10,294 bases of DNA. Source: Streptomyces roseochromogenus subsp. oscitans DS 12.976. Lineage in GTDB: Bacteria; Actinomycetota; Actinomycetes; Streptomycetales; Streptomycetaceae. Numbering within the stretch: position 1 is the first letter of the stretch; the number at the start of each line of letters is the position of its first letter. The DNA is taken from contig NZ_CM002285.1 of the NCBI RefSeq assembly GCF_000497445.1, forward strand, positions 4,846,263-4,856,556. Reading direction: 5' to 3'. Shown in pieces: positions 1 to 5,140 of the stretch. The notes beneath the pieces were generated by a model, which saw only the letters and a list, made by a program, of their open reading frames with translations, was not told the origin of the DNA and made no database searches. The position numbers and the translations under genes were made by a program.

Positions 1-637
1 GCTGCGGGGGCCGGGGCGGCGGCGCGAGCAGGCGCAGCAGGGAGGGCGGGCAGGGCGCGGGGGCCAGGTGGGCGGTGCCGGGGGCGGTTGTGTAGACGCC
101 GTGCTCGGTGCGCGAGCCGGGGCCCACGAGATAGCCGCCGGCGCCACGGATGTCGATCCCGGGGGCGAGCCGGCCGGCGGAGTTCGGTACGACGACGTCC
201 GGTGGGCCGGTGAGCCACAGATGACGCCCGCCGCTCGGTGTGCGGACGACGACCGTTTCCGGAATCGTGAACAGGTGGCGCAGGGCCAGTTCGCGCAGCG
301 CGGTCGAGGAGTCGGTGCCGCACTTGGTGTCCAGGTCGACGCCGATCAGATGGTACGGCGGCAGCCCGCACGCGATGCCGTAGCCGGTGGCCCAGGGCGC
401 GGCGGTGAACAGCTCGCGGATCCGGACCGGGTCGGTCGAGGCGTCGTACACGCCGTGGCCGAAGCGGCCGCACTCGCCGTGGCAGCGCGGTCCGGCCGGG
501 TCGGGGTCGTCGCGGTGGGGGGAGCGCAGGGCCGGGAGTTTCGTCCGGGACAGGGGGATGACGGCCAGGCCGCGTTCGGCGGCTGACAGGGCGTGTGCGA
601 GGGCCAGCGTCGTGGCCTGCCGGTCGGGGGTGGCCAT
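1..637 (-). CDS. Bifunctional DNA primase/polymerase (Prim-Pol) N-terminal domain protein, partial
   Basis: The minus-strand frame is open from an ATG at 637 to the window edge, giving 212 codons; the C-terminus is missing. The protein carries an archaeo-eukaryotic primase fold of the Prim-Pol type. The metal-binding acidic motif is GVDLD (D101, D103), followed by the S-G-G-R-H motif (residues 135-139, H139) that contacts the nucleotide, and then the conserved GIDIRGAGGYLVGPGS stretch (160-175), a hallmark of the family. The start MATPDRQAT runs straight into the amphipathic helix with ERGLAVIPL, the usual beginning of the domain; GGAG lies just 5' of the ATG. Prim-Pol proteins make primers and extend them and are common on plasmids, phages and integrative elements, but stand-alone chromosomal copies also occur in Streptomyces. 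No helicase or integrase is visible here, so whether it is a housekeeping or mobile-element gene cannot be decided. It is divergent from the small secreted protein gene. Domain call is strong; cellular role is unknown. Confidence 0.85.
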   Translation of the reverse strand, partial: MATPDRQATTLALAHALSAAERGLAVIPLSRTKLPALRSPHRDDPDPAGPRCHGECGRFGHGVYDASTDPVRIRELFTAAPWATGYGIACGLPPYHLIGVDLDTKCGTDSSTALRELALRHLFTIPETVVVRTPSGGRHLWLTGPPDVVVPNSAGRLAPGIDIRGAGGYLVGPGSRTEHGVYTTAPGTAHLAPAPCPPSLLRLLAPPPRPPQ

Positions 638-804
638 GGCTCCATGTTCGTACGTACGTTCGAAAAAGGGAAGAGGGGTCCGGGGTGACGCGCCAGGTTC
701 GGGGAAAATGACCGGATATGAGGAGGAACGATTCACCCCTTGTGCCGCTTGAGGAGTGAAAGGACCTCCTGATCCGTCCTGAGGTAGCTGATGGCAAAAG
801 ATGG

Positions 805-820
805 CGATAGGCGTTTATCG
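805..820. promoter_or_regulatory. Candidate operator dyad CGATA-N6-TATCG
   Basis: A 5-bp perfect inverted repeat with a 6-base centre sits about 185 bases upstream of the small secreted protein gene, and the ACGCTTGCGT dyad follows 10 bases later. The layout resembles a binding site for a dimeric regulator, but half-sites this short occur by chance and no regulator is identified. Confidence 0.2.
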
Positions 821-993
821 ACTTGTCATCACGCTTGCGTGCTAATCGCGGCTTCCGGGGTGGTTCGCCGGGGATTCGGTGGGCAACTCTGATCTCGCGA
901 CGTCGCCCACAGCGTCAGAGCGGTCGGCCAACTGCCCTGACATAAGCCGTACTTCACGTAGTTCCGGCCCTAGGGCCGCCGAGTTCTTGGTTC

Positions 994-998
994 TGGAG
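994..998 (+). promoter_or_regulatory. Ribosome binding site of the small secreted protein gene
   Basis: GGAGG with a 7-base spacer before the ATG at 1006. It is a strong Shine-Dalgarno match and fixes the start, as the signal peptide follows directly. Confidence 0.75.
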
Positions 999-1005
999 GA
1001 ACAAC

Positions 1006-1323
1006 ATGGCAAGCATCCGTACCGCCCGCGTACTCGCCGCCGTCGCCGCTCTCCCCCTCGCAGCCGCGCTCTTCAGTGGCGTCGCGGCCGCCGACAACGG
1101 CTCCTTCGCGGGCAACGGATCGAGCGCCAACACCGGTGTGGCGGGTGTCATCGGCAGCGGAGTCGGCCACAACAACTTCGGCAACTCGTCCACCACGCAG
1201 CAGAACGCGGTCGGCAACGGTGCCTCGAACCAGAGCAACACCGCCCAGGTCAACGACTCCGCGTTCGCACCCGTCCAGCAGGGCAACGAGAACGTGGCCG
1301 TCGACTTCACCCACCTGTGGTGA
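1006..1323 (+). CDS. Small secreted Asn/Gly/Ser-rich protein, possibly self-assembling
   Basis: This 105-residue protein has a classical Sec signal peptide: a short positive N-terminus (R5, R8), a hydrophobic core (VLAAVAALPLAAALF) and an A-A-A signal peptidase I site, so cleavage after residue 29 is likely. The 76-residue mature part has no cysteine, is about a quarter Asn plus Gln, and is rich in Gly and Ser. Its second half contains spaced Q and N residues; S85-x5-Q91-x4-N96 fits the core of the curlin repeat, and Q66/N71/Q76 echoes it. It ends in aromatic FTHLW. The start is set by GGAGG at 994-998, seven bases from the ATG. It is not a chaplin (no chaplin hydrophobic domain) and not a recognisable rodlin. 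Export is well supported; a surface-structural or amyloid-like role is my inference. It is a single-gene unit closed by hairpins downstream. Confidence 0.8.
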   Translation: MASIRTARVLAAVAALPLAAALFSGVAAADNGSFAGNGSSANTGVAGVIGSGVGHNNFGNSSTTQQNAVGNGASNQSNTAQVNDSAFAPVQQGNENVAVDFTHLW

Positions 1324-1331
1324 CCCTCGGA

Positions 1332-1363
1332 CGAGGCCCCTCTCGGTGAGGTGAGGGCCCTCG
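1332..1363 (+). terminator. Stem-loop after the small secreted protein gene
   Basis: Arms CGAGGCCCCTC (1332-1342) and GAGGGCCCTCG (1353-1363) pair over 11 positions with one mismatch around a 10-base loop, starting 8 bases after the stop codon. There is no T tract, which is common for Streptomyces terminators. Confidence 0.6.
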
Positions 1364-1391
1364 TGGGGAGTGCTTCGGGGTCATCACACGT

Positions 1392-1423
1392 CTGCGCGGC
1401 GGTACTTCGGTGCCGCCGCGCAG
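1392..1423. terminator. Strong TTCG-tetraloop hairpin
   Basis: Arms TGCGCGGCGGTAC (1393-1405) and GTGCCGCCGCGCA (1410-1422) pair over 13 positions with one T-G wobble, plus an outer C-G pair, around a TTCG loop (1406-1409) closed by C-G, a very stable loop class. A short TTT follows at 1427. It lies 68 bases beyond the preceding stop and isolates the secreted protein gene from the operon that follows. Confidence 0.75.
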
Positions 1424-1477
1424 GCGTTTGTACGGTGCCCGTTCCATGGTGGTGGACCCCGGTGACGGTGGCCGACC

Positions 1478-1506
1478 TTGACACCTACCAGTATCTGACG
1501 GACAGT
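1478..1506 (+). promoter_or_regulatory. Candidate promoter of the igr-like operon
   Basis: A perfect TTGACA (1478-1483) is followed, after 17 bases, by GACAGT (1501-1506), a poor -10 that keeps only the A at position 2 and the T at position 6. The -10 lies inside the inverted-repeat cluster at 1495-1525. If used, transcription would begin near 1512 and leave a leader of about 40 bases before the GTG start. Confidence 0.4.
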
Positions 1507-1525
1507 CAGAAACTGTCCCTGTCAG
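1495..1525. promoter_or_regulatory. Nested inverted repeats: candidate operator or leader hairpin
   Basis: Inner arms GGACAGT (1500-1506) and ACTGTCC (1512-1518) are perfect with a 5-base centre. Outer arms CTGAC (1495-1499) and GTCAG (1521-1525) extend the same symmetry with one asymmetric bulge. A second dyad, CTGAC-N5-GTCAG (1495-1509), overlaps it. The cluster covers the candidate -10 and start point and ends 26 bases before the GTG start, a suitable place for a repressor of the TetR or GntR kind. No regulator gene is adjacent. Confidence 0.5.
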
Positions 1526-1537
1526 GTATGCGAGGCC

Positions 1538-1543
1538 GGGAGG
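1538..1543 (+). promoter_or_regulatory. Ribosome binding site deciding the GTG start of fadE29
   Basis: GGGAGG, 8 bases before GTG 1552. The in-frame ATG at 1528 has no comparable site, and the inverted-repeat cluster lies just upstream of it, so the GTG is preferred. Confidence 0.65.
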
Positions 1544-1551
1544 CCCCCACC

Positions 1552-2748
1552 GTGCACCTCGCCCCCACGGAGCGGCAGCAGCGTCTGCGCGCCGAACTCC
1601 GCGCCTACTTCCGTGAAGTGCTGCCCGACTCCCTCGCACCCGCCGACCTCCCTGAACCCACTGACCCCGCTGACCCCCCTGAACCCACCGACGCCCGCGC
1701 CCTGTTGCGCCGCATCGGTGCCGACGGCTGGCTGGGTATCGGCTGGCCGGTCGAATATGGCGGCCAGGGCCGGGGCGCGGACGAGCAGTTCGTGTTCTTC
1801 GACGAGGCGAACCGGGCCGGCGCCCCGGTCTCCATGGTCACGCTCAACACCGTCGGCCCCACCCTCATGCGGTACGGCAGCGAGGCGCAGAAGGCCCACT
1901 TTCTGCCCCGCATCCTCAGCGGCGAGGCCGTCTTCGCGATCGGCTACACCGAGCCCTCCGCCGGCACCGACCTGGCCTCCCTGCGCACCCGCGCCGTGCG
2001 CGAGGGCGGCGGCTGGCGGATCGACGGTCAGAAGATCTTCACCTCGGGCGCCCAGTACGCCGACTGGATCTGGCTGGCCTGCCGAACCGACCCGGAGGCG
2101 CCCAAGCACCAGGGCATCTCCATTCTCCTCGTCCCGACCGACGCGCCGGGGTTCTCCTGGACGCCGATCGAGACGGTGGGCGGCCGGACGACGACGGCCA
2201 CCTATTACGACGGCGTCCGCGTCCCGTCCCGGAACCTGGTCGGCGCCGAGAACGAGGGCTGGTCGCTGATCACCGGCCAGCTCAACCACGAGCGGGTCGC
2301 GCTGGCCGCCCTCGGCATGCAGGCCGAGGACTTCCTCGCCGCCGCGCTCACCGCCGCCCGTTCACCCGATCCGGTGAATCCACGACGCCGGATCGATGAG
2401 CCGTGGGTGCGTCTGCGGGCCGCCGAGGTGCATGCCCGGCTGGCGGCGAATCGCCTGCTCAGCTGGCGTTTGGTGGCCGACGTGGGAGCGGGCCGACTGG
2501 CTCCGGGCGAGGCGAGCGGCGTGAAATTCGCGGGAACGGAATCGACTGTCGCGACGTATCGCATGTGTCAGGAGATCGCGGGCGAGGCTGGACTGGTCCG
2601 CTCCGGCTCCCCGGGAGCCTTCGGGGACGGCGAGCTGGAACGGCTGAACAGGGCGGCGCAGATCAACACGTTCGGGGGCGGGGTGAGCGAGGTGCAGCGG
2701 GAGATCGTCGCGACGATGCGGCTCGGGATGAGGAGGGGACGGCGATGA
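1552..2748 (+). CDS. fadE29: FadE29-like acyl-CoA dehydrogenase subunit (ChsE2 type)
   Basis: From GTG 1552 the product has 398 residues and starts MHLAPTERQQRLRAELRAYF, like FadE29 of Mycobacterium tuberculosis. In that organism FadE29 pairs with FadE28 as an alpha2-beta2 flavoenzyme that dehydrogenates the three-carbon side chain of a steroid CoA thioester. The protein shows the acyl-CoA dehydrogenase FAD/substrate loop GYTEPSAGTDLAS (132-144), the likely catalytic glutamate in QLNHERVALA (E247) and a C-terminal FGGGVSEVQREI (374-385). It lacks the usual R-x-QFG motif in the C-terminal helical domain; FadE28 downstream supplies it, as expected for a split active site. A Pro/Asp/Thr-rich insertion near residues 33-47 comes from a 27-base repeat. 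The stop overlaps the next start (ATGA). First gene of the operon. Family assignment is firm; the substrate is inferred. Confidence 0.88.
   Translation: MHLAPTERQQRLRAELRAYFREVLPDSLAPADLPEPTDPADPPEPTDARALLRRIGADGWLGIGWPVEYGGQGRGADEQFVFFDEANRAGAPVSMVTLNTVGPTLMRYGSEAQKAHFLPRILSGEAVFAIGYTEPSAGTDLASLRTRAVREGGGWRIDGQKIFTSGAQYADWIWLACRTDPEAPKHQGISILLVPTDAPGFSWTPIETVGGRTTTATYYDGVRVPSRNLVGAENEGWSLITGQLNHERVALAALGMQAEDFLAAALTAARSPDPVNPRRRIDEPWVRLRAAEVHARLAANRLLSWRLVADVGAGRLAPGEASGVKFAGTESTVATYRMCQEIAGEAGLVRSGSPGAFGDGELERLNRAAQINTFGGGVSEVQREIVATMRLGMRRGRR
1651..1695 (+). repeat. 27-base imperfect tandem repeat inside fadE29
   Basis: CCTGAACCCA begins at 1651 and again at 1678, with matching flanks ending in TGACCCC or CGACGCC. 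It encodes two copies of P-E-P-T-D separated by P-A-D-P in a surface linker between the first helices. It looks like a local slippage duplication and keeps the frame. Confidence 0.7.
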
Positions 2749-3701
2749 GCGGGGGAAGCGGTGAGCCGCAGGCCGGGCGCATGCTGGACGAGGACGCGGT
2801 GGGGGCGCGGCTCAAGGGGTACGAGGGGCGGCCCGCGGCTGTCGCCGGGGTGGGGAAGGACCCGGTCAACCTGCCCATGATCCGGCACTGGTGCGAGGCC
2901 ATGGGCGACACCAACCCGGCCTACACGGGCCCGGACGCCATCGCCCCGCCCACCATGCTCCAGGCCTGGACGATGGGTGGCCTGTCCGGCCACGAGGGCC
3001 GCACGGGTGCCTACGACGACCTGCTGTCCCTCCTCGACGCCTCGGGCTGTACGTCGGTCGTGGCCACCGACTGCGAGCAGGAGTATCTGCGGCCCCTGCG
3101 CCCGGGCGACGAGGTCACGTTCGACACGGTGATCGAGTCGGTGTCGGAACGGAAGACGACGAAGCTGGGCACGGGATATTTCGTCACGACCCGCACGGAC
3201 GTCCGGGCCGCCGGCCGGCTGGTGGGCACACACCGCTTCCGCATCCTCAAGTACGCCCCGGCCCGCCGCACACCCCCGGCCCCGCGTCCCCGCCCGGTGG
3301 TCAACCGGGACAACGCCGGCTTCTGGGCGGCGGCGGCCGAAGGACGGCTCCTCATCCAGCGCTGCACGGACTGCGGCACCCTGCGCCACCCCTGGCTGCC
3401 GGGCTGCAACGCGTGCGGCTGTCTGGAGTGGGACACGGTCGAGGCGAGCGGCGAGGGCACGGTCTACTCGTACGTGGTCATGCACCACCCGCCCTTCCCG
3501 GCCTTCGAGCCGCCTTACGCGGTGGGTCTGATCGAACTCGCCGAGGGCGTGCGGATGGTGAGCAACGTCGTGGGGGTGCCGTACGACAAGGTGCGGATCG
3601 GGCTTCCGGTGCGCCTGGAGTTCCGGCGATACGGGGACGAGGGGGACGACGAGGGCACGCTGGTGCTGCCGGTCTTCCGGGTCGTCGAGGGCGAGGGCTG
3701 A
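2745..3701 (+). CDS. chsH2: ChsH2-like protein: MaoC hot-dog domain fused to DUF35 zinc-ribbon/OB-fold
   Basis: The 318-residue product (ATG 2745, AGGAGG at 2731-2736, 4-base ATGA overlap with fadE29) has two domains. Residues about 1-170 are a MaoC-like hot-dog fold with GDTNPAY (54-60), where the catalytic His of the hydratase motif is replaced (Y60). Residues about 190-318 are DUF35: a rubredoxin-like zinc ribbon with C207, C210, C221 and C224, then an OB fold (EGTVYSYVVMHHPP). This order and length match ChsH2 of M. tuberculosis (about 311 residues). There the MaoC half forms the enoyl-CoA hydratase with ChsH1, which holds the catalytic residues, and the DUF35 half docks Ltp2 and is needed for its aldolase activity. 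The missing His fits a non-catalytic, substrate-binding half. Assignment is firm. Confidence 0.9.
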   Translation: MSGGSGEPQAGRMLDEDAVGARLKGYEGRPAAVAGVGKDPVNLPMIRHWCEAMGDTNPAYTGPDAIAPPTMLQAWTMGGLSGHEGRTGAYDDLLSLLDASGCTSVVATDCEQEYLRPLRPGDEVTFDTVIESVSERKTTKLGTGYFVTTRTDVRAAGRLVGTHRFRILKYAPARRTPPAPRPRPVVNRDNAGFWAAAAEGRLLIQRCTDCGTLRHPWLPGCNACGCLEWDTVEASGEGTVYSYVVMHHPPFPAFEPPYAVGLIELAEGVRMVSNVVGVPYDKVRIGLPVRLEFRRYGDEGDDEGTLVLPVFRVVEGEG

Positions 3702-3702
3702 C

Positions 3703-4731
3703 ATGGACTTCACGCCCACCGAGGCCCAGACCGAGGCCCGTGACCTGGCCGCTCGGATCTTCGGCGACCTCGCTACGCATGACCGGCTGAAGGCCGCCGG
3801 AACGGGCAGCGACCCGGAGCTGTGGAAGGCCCTGTGCGCGGCCGGGCTGGTGGCCGCGGCGGAGGAACTCGGCCTGCTGGGGCTGGTGCTGCTCCTGGAG
3901 GAACAGGGACGGACGACGGCCCAGGTGCCGTATGCGGCGAGCTGTGTGTACGGGGTGCTCGCCCTCACCGCGCACGGCAGTGCGGAGCAGCGGGGCAGGC
4001 TGCTTCCGGCGGTCGAGGACGGCTCGGCGGTGGTGGCGGGGGCGTTTCCCGCGCAGACCGGTGTACGGGCCTCGGCACGGGGTGAGCTGACCGGCACGGT
4101 GCCCGTCGTCCCCTGGCTGCGGGACGCCACCCATGTACTGGTCGCCGACGCCGGGCGGCAGCTGTGGCTGGTGCCACTCGGGGAGGGCACCGGGATCGAG
4201 GAGGTCGAGCTGACGGCCCCCTGGTCGGCGGGACGGCTCACCTTGGAAGGCGCGTGGGCCGAGCCGCTCGGCCCCGGCACCGGTGCCTACACCGACGTCC
4301 TGGCCACCGCCCGCACCGCCTTCGCCGGGCTCCAGGCGGGCGTCTGCGCGGGCTCCCTCGTCCGGGCCGTCGCGCACACCAACACCCGGGAGCAGTTCGG
4401 GCGCCCGCTCGCCAACCGGCAGGCCGTCCAACTGCGCGCCGCCGACGCCCACATGGACACCGAGGCGATACGGGTGACGGCCTACGAGGCCGCCTGGCGG
4501 CGGGACGCCGGGTTGCCGTACGCCACGCACGCGCTGACGGCTGCCTGGTGGGCGTCCGAGGCGGGACACCGCGTCGTGCACACGGGCCAGCATCTGCACG
4601 GCGGGGCGGGAGCCGACCTTGACCATCCGGTGCACCGGCACTTCCTGTGGGGCCGGCAGCTGGACGCGTATCTGGGCTGTGGGGCCGAAGTGCTCCAGGA
4701 ACTGGGGGAGTTGATCGCAAATGGGGAGTGA
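3703..4731 (+). CDS. fadE28: FadE28-like acyl-CoA dehydrogenase subunit (ChsE1 type)
   Basis: This 342-residue protein starts one base after the chsH2 stop and matches the short FadE28 type (about 339 residues). It keeps the flavin-binding TREQFGRPLANRQAVQ (228-243) and the C-terminal QHLHGGAGADLDHPVHRHF (296-314) of acyl-CoA dehydrogenases. It lacks the T-E-P-x-x-G-T-D loop (GAFPAQTGVRAS at 113-124 instead), and no Glu stands where FadE29 has its catalytic base (TAFAGLQAGVCAGS, 205-218). It should therefore be the flavin-contributing, non-catalytic partner in a FadE28/FadE29 heterotetramer. By the mycobacterial model the pair oxidises the C17 propionyl-CoA side chain to the 17(20)-ene. Its own end overlaps chsH1 by 11 bases. 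The gene order differs from mycobacteria, where fadE28 precedes fadE29. Confidence 0.87.
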   Translation: MDFTPTEAQTEARDLAARIFGDLATHDRLKAAGTGSDPELWKALCAAGLVAAAEELGLLGLVLLLEEQGRTTAQVPYAASCVYGVLALTAHGSAEQRGRLLPAVEDGSAVVAGAFPAQTGVRASARGELTGTVPVVPWLRDATHVLVADAGRQLWLVPLGEGTGIEEVELTAPWSAGRLTLEGAWAEPLGPGTGAYTDVLATARTAFAGLQAGVCAGSLVRAVAHTNTREQFGRPLANRQAVQLRAADAHMDTEAIRVTAYEAAWRRDAGLPYATHALTAAWWASEAGHRVVHTGQHLHGGAGADLDHPVHRHFLWGRQLDAYLGCGAEVLQELGELIANGE

Positions 4732-5140
4732 GGGCGCGGCGGTGCTGCGCGTGGGTGCCGAACTGCCGCCGCTGCAGATCCCGGTCACGCGCACGCTGAT
4801 CGTGGCGGGGGCGATCGCGTCCCGCGACTACCAGGACGTGCATCACGACGCGGAGCTGGCCAGGCAGAAGGGCTCACCGGACGTCTTCATGAACATCCTG
4901 ACGACGAACGGCCTCGTCGGCAGATACATCACGGACCACTTCGGGCCGGCGGCGGTGCTCCGCAAGGTCGCCATCCGGCTCGGGGCGCCCAACTACCCGG
5001 GGGACACGATGGTGCTGACCGGCAGGATCGAGGAGGTCGACGGCGACACTGCGACCGTGCGGGTCGTCGGCGCCAACGGCAGCGGCCGGCATGTGACCGG
5101 GACGGTGACGGTCACCGTCCCTGCCGGAGACGCGTCATGA
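4721..5140 (+). CDS. chsH1: ChsH1-like MaoC enoyl-CoA hydratase subunit
   Basis: A 139-residue single hot-dog protein matching ChsH1 (about 129 residues in M. tuberculosis). The motif ASRDYQDVHHD (33-43) carries D36 and H41, which align with the Asp and His known to be catalytic in ChsH1 (D29 and H34 in the mycobacterial protein). Further conserved stretches are VFMNILTTNGLVGRYITDHFGP (56-77) and the beta strands ending TGTVTVTVP. With ChsH2 it should hydrate the alpha,beta-enoyl-CoA made by FadE28/FadE29, giving a tertiary alcohol. The ATG at 4721 lies in the end of fadE28, with GGGGGAG about 10 bases upstream; GTG 4742 is an alternative that would match the mycobacterial N-terminus better. 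The stop overlaps the ltp2 start (ATGA). A perfect inverted repeat lies within its last codons. Confidence 0.88.
   Translation: MGSEGAAVLRVGAELPPLQIPVTRTLIVAGAIASRDYQDVHHDAELARQKGSPDVFMNILTTNGLVGRYITDHFGPAAVLRKVAIRLGAPNYPGDTMVLTGRIEEVDGDTATVRVVGANGSGRHVTGTVTVTVPAGDAS
5099..5121. repeat. Perfect 23-base inverted repeat at the end of chsH1
   Basis: Arms GGGACGGTGAC (5099-5109) and GTCACCGTCCC (5111-5121) are exact complements around one G. As RNA it could fold into a 10-bp stem with a 3-base loop, ending 15 bases before the ltp2 ATG. It encodes the repetitive GTVTVTVP strand, so part of the symmetry may follow from alternating Thr and Val codons. Confidence 0.7.

Larger units (their letters stand above)
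638..1005. other. Gene-free divergent intergenic region with short dyads
   Basis: These 368 bases separate two divergent genes and must hold both promoters. Visible elements are a CGTACGTACG palindrome (649-658) next to the primase start, an inverted pair AGGAC (761-765)/GTCCT (776-780) interleaved with ACCTC (764-768)/GAGGT (781-785), and CGATA (805-809)/TATCG (816-820) with a 6-base centre. ACGC-TT-GCGT lies at 831-840. A 13-codon reading frame (718-759) exists but is not called as a gene. I cannot assign a confident -35/-10 pair. The stretch 661-730 is purine-rich on the plus strand. Confidence 0.5.

Noticed and set aside
718..759. 13-codon ORF (MRRNDSPLVPLEE) upstream of the small secreted protein gene, with AGGAGG inside it
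   Set aside because: No ribosome site in front of its ATG, far from the next gene, and no attenuator-like hairpin set or codon run after it; too short to support.
1006..1323. Chaplin or rodlin identity for the small secreted protein
   Set aside because: No chaplin domain pattern or paired cysteines, and no similarity I can see to rodlin sequences beyond general Asn/Gly richness.
1351..1551. N-terminal extension of the FadE29-like frame by up to 67 residues
   Set aside because: It would cross the TTCG hairpin, the TTGACA and the dyads; GTG 1552 has a good ribosome site and gives the normal family N-terminus.
2403..2744. N-terminal extension of the ChsH2 frame inside fadE29
   Set aside because: The extension is an out-of-frame reading of fadE29; ATG 2745 with AGGAGG and the ATGA overlap gives the right family length.
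2568..4280. 570-codon minus-strand ORF antisense to chsH2 and fadE28
   Set aside because: Long antisense frames are expected opposite GC-rich genes; it has no ribosome site or family features, while the plus strand encodes clear enzymes.
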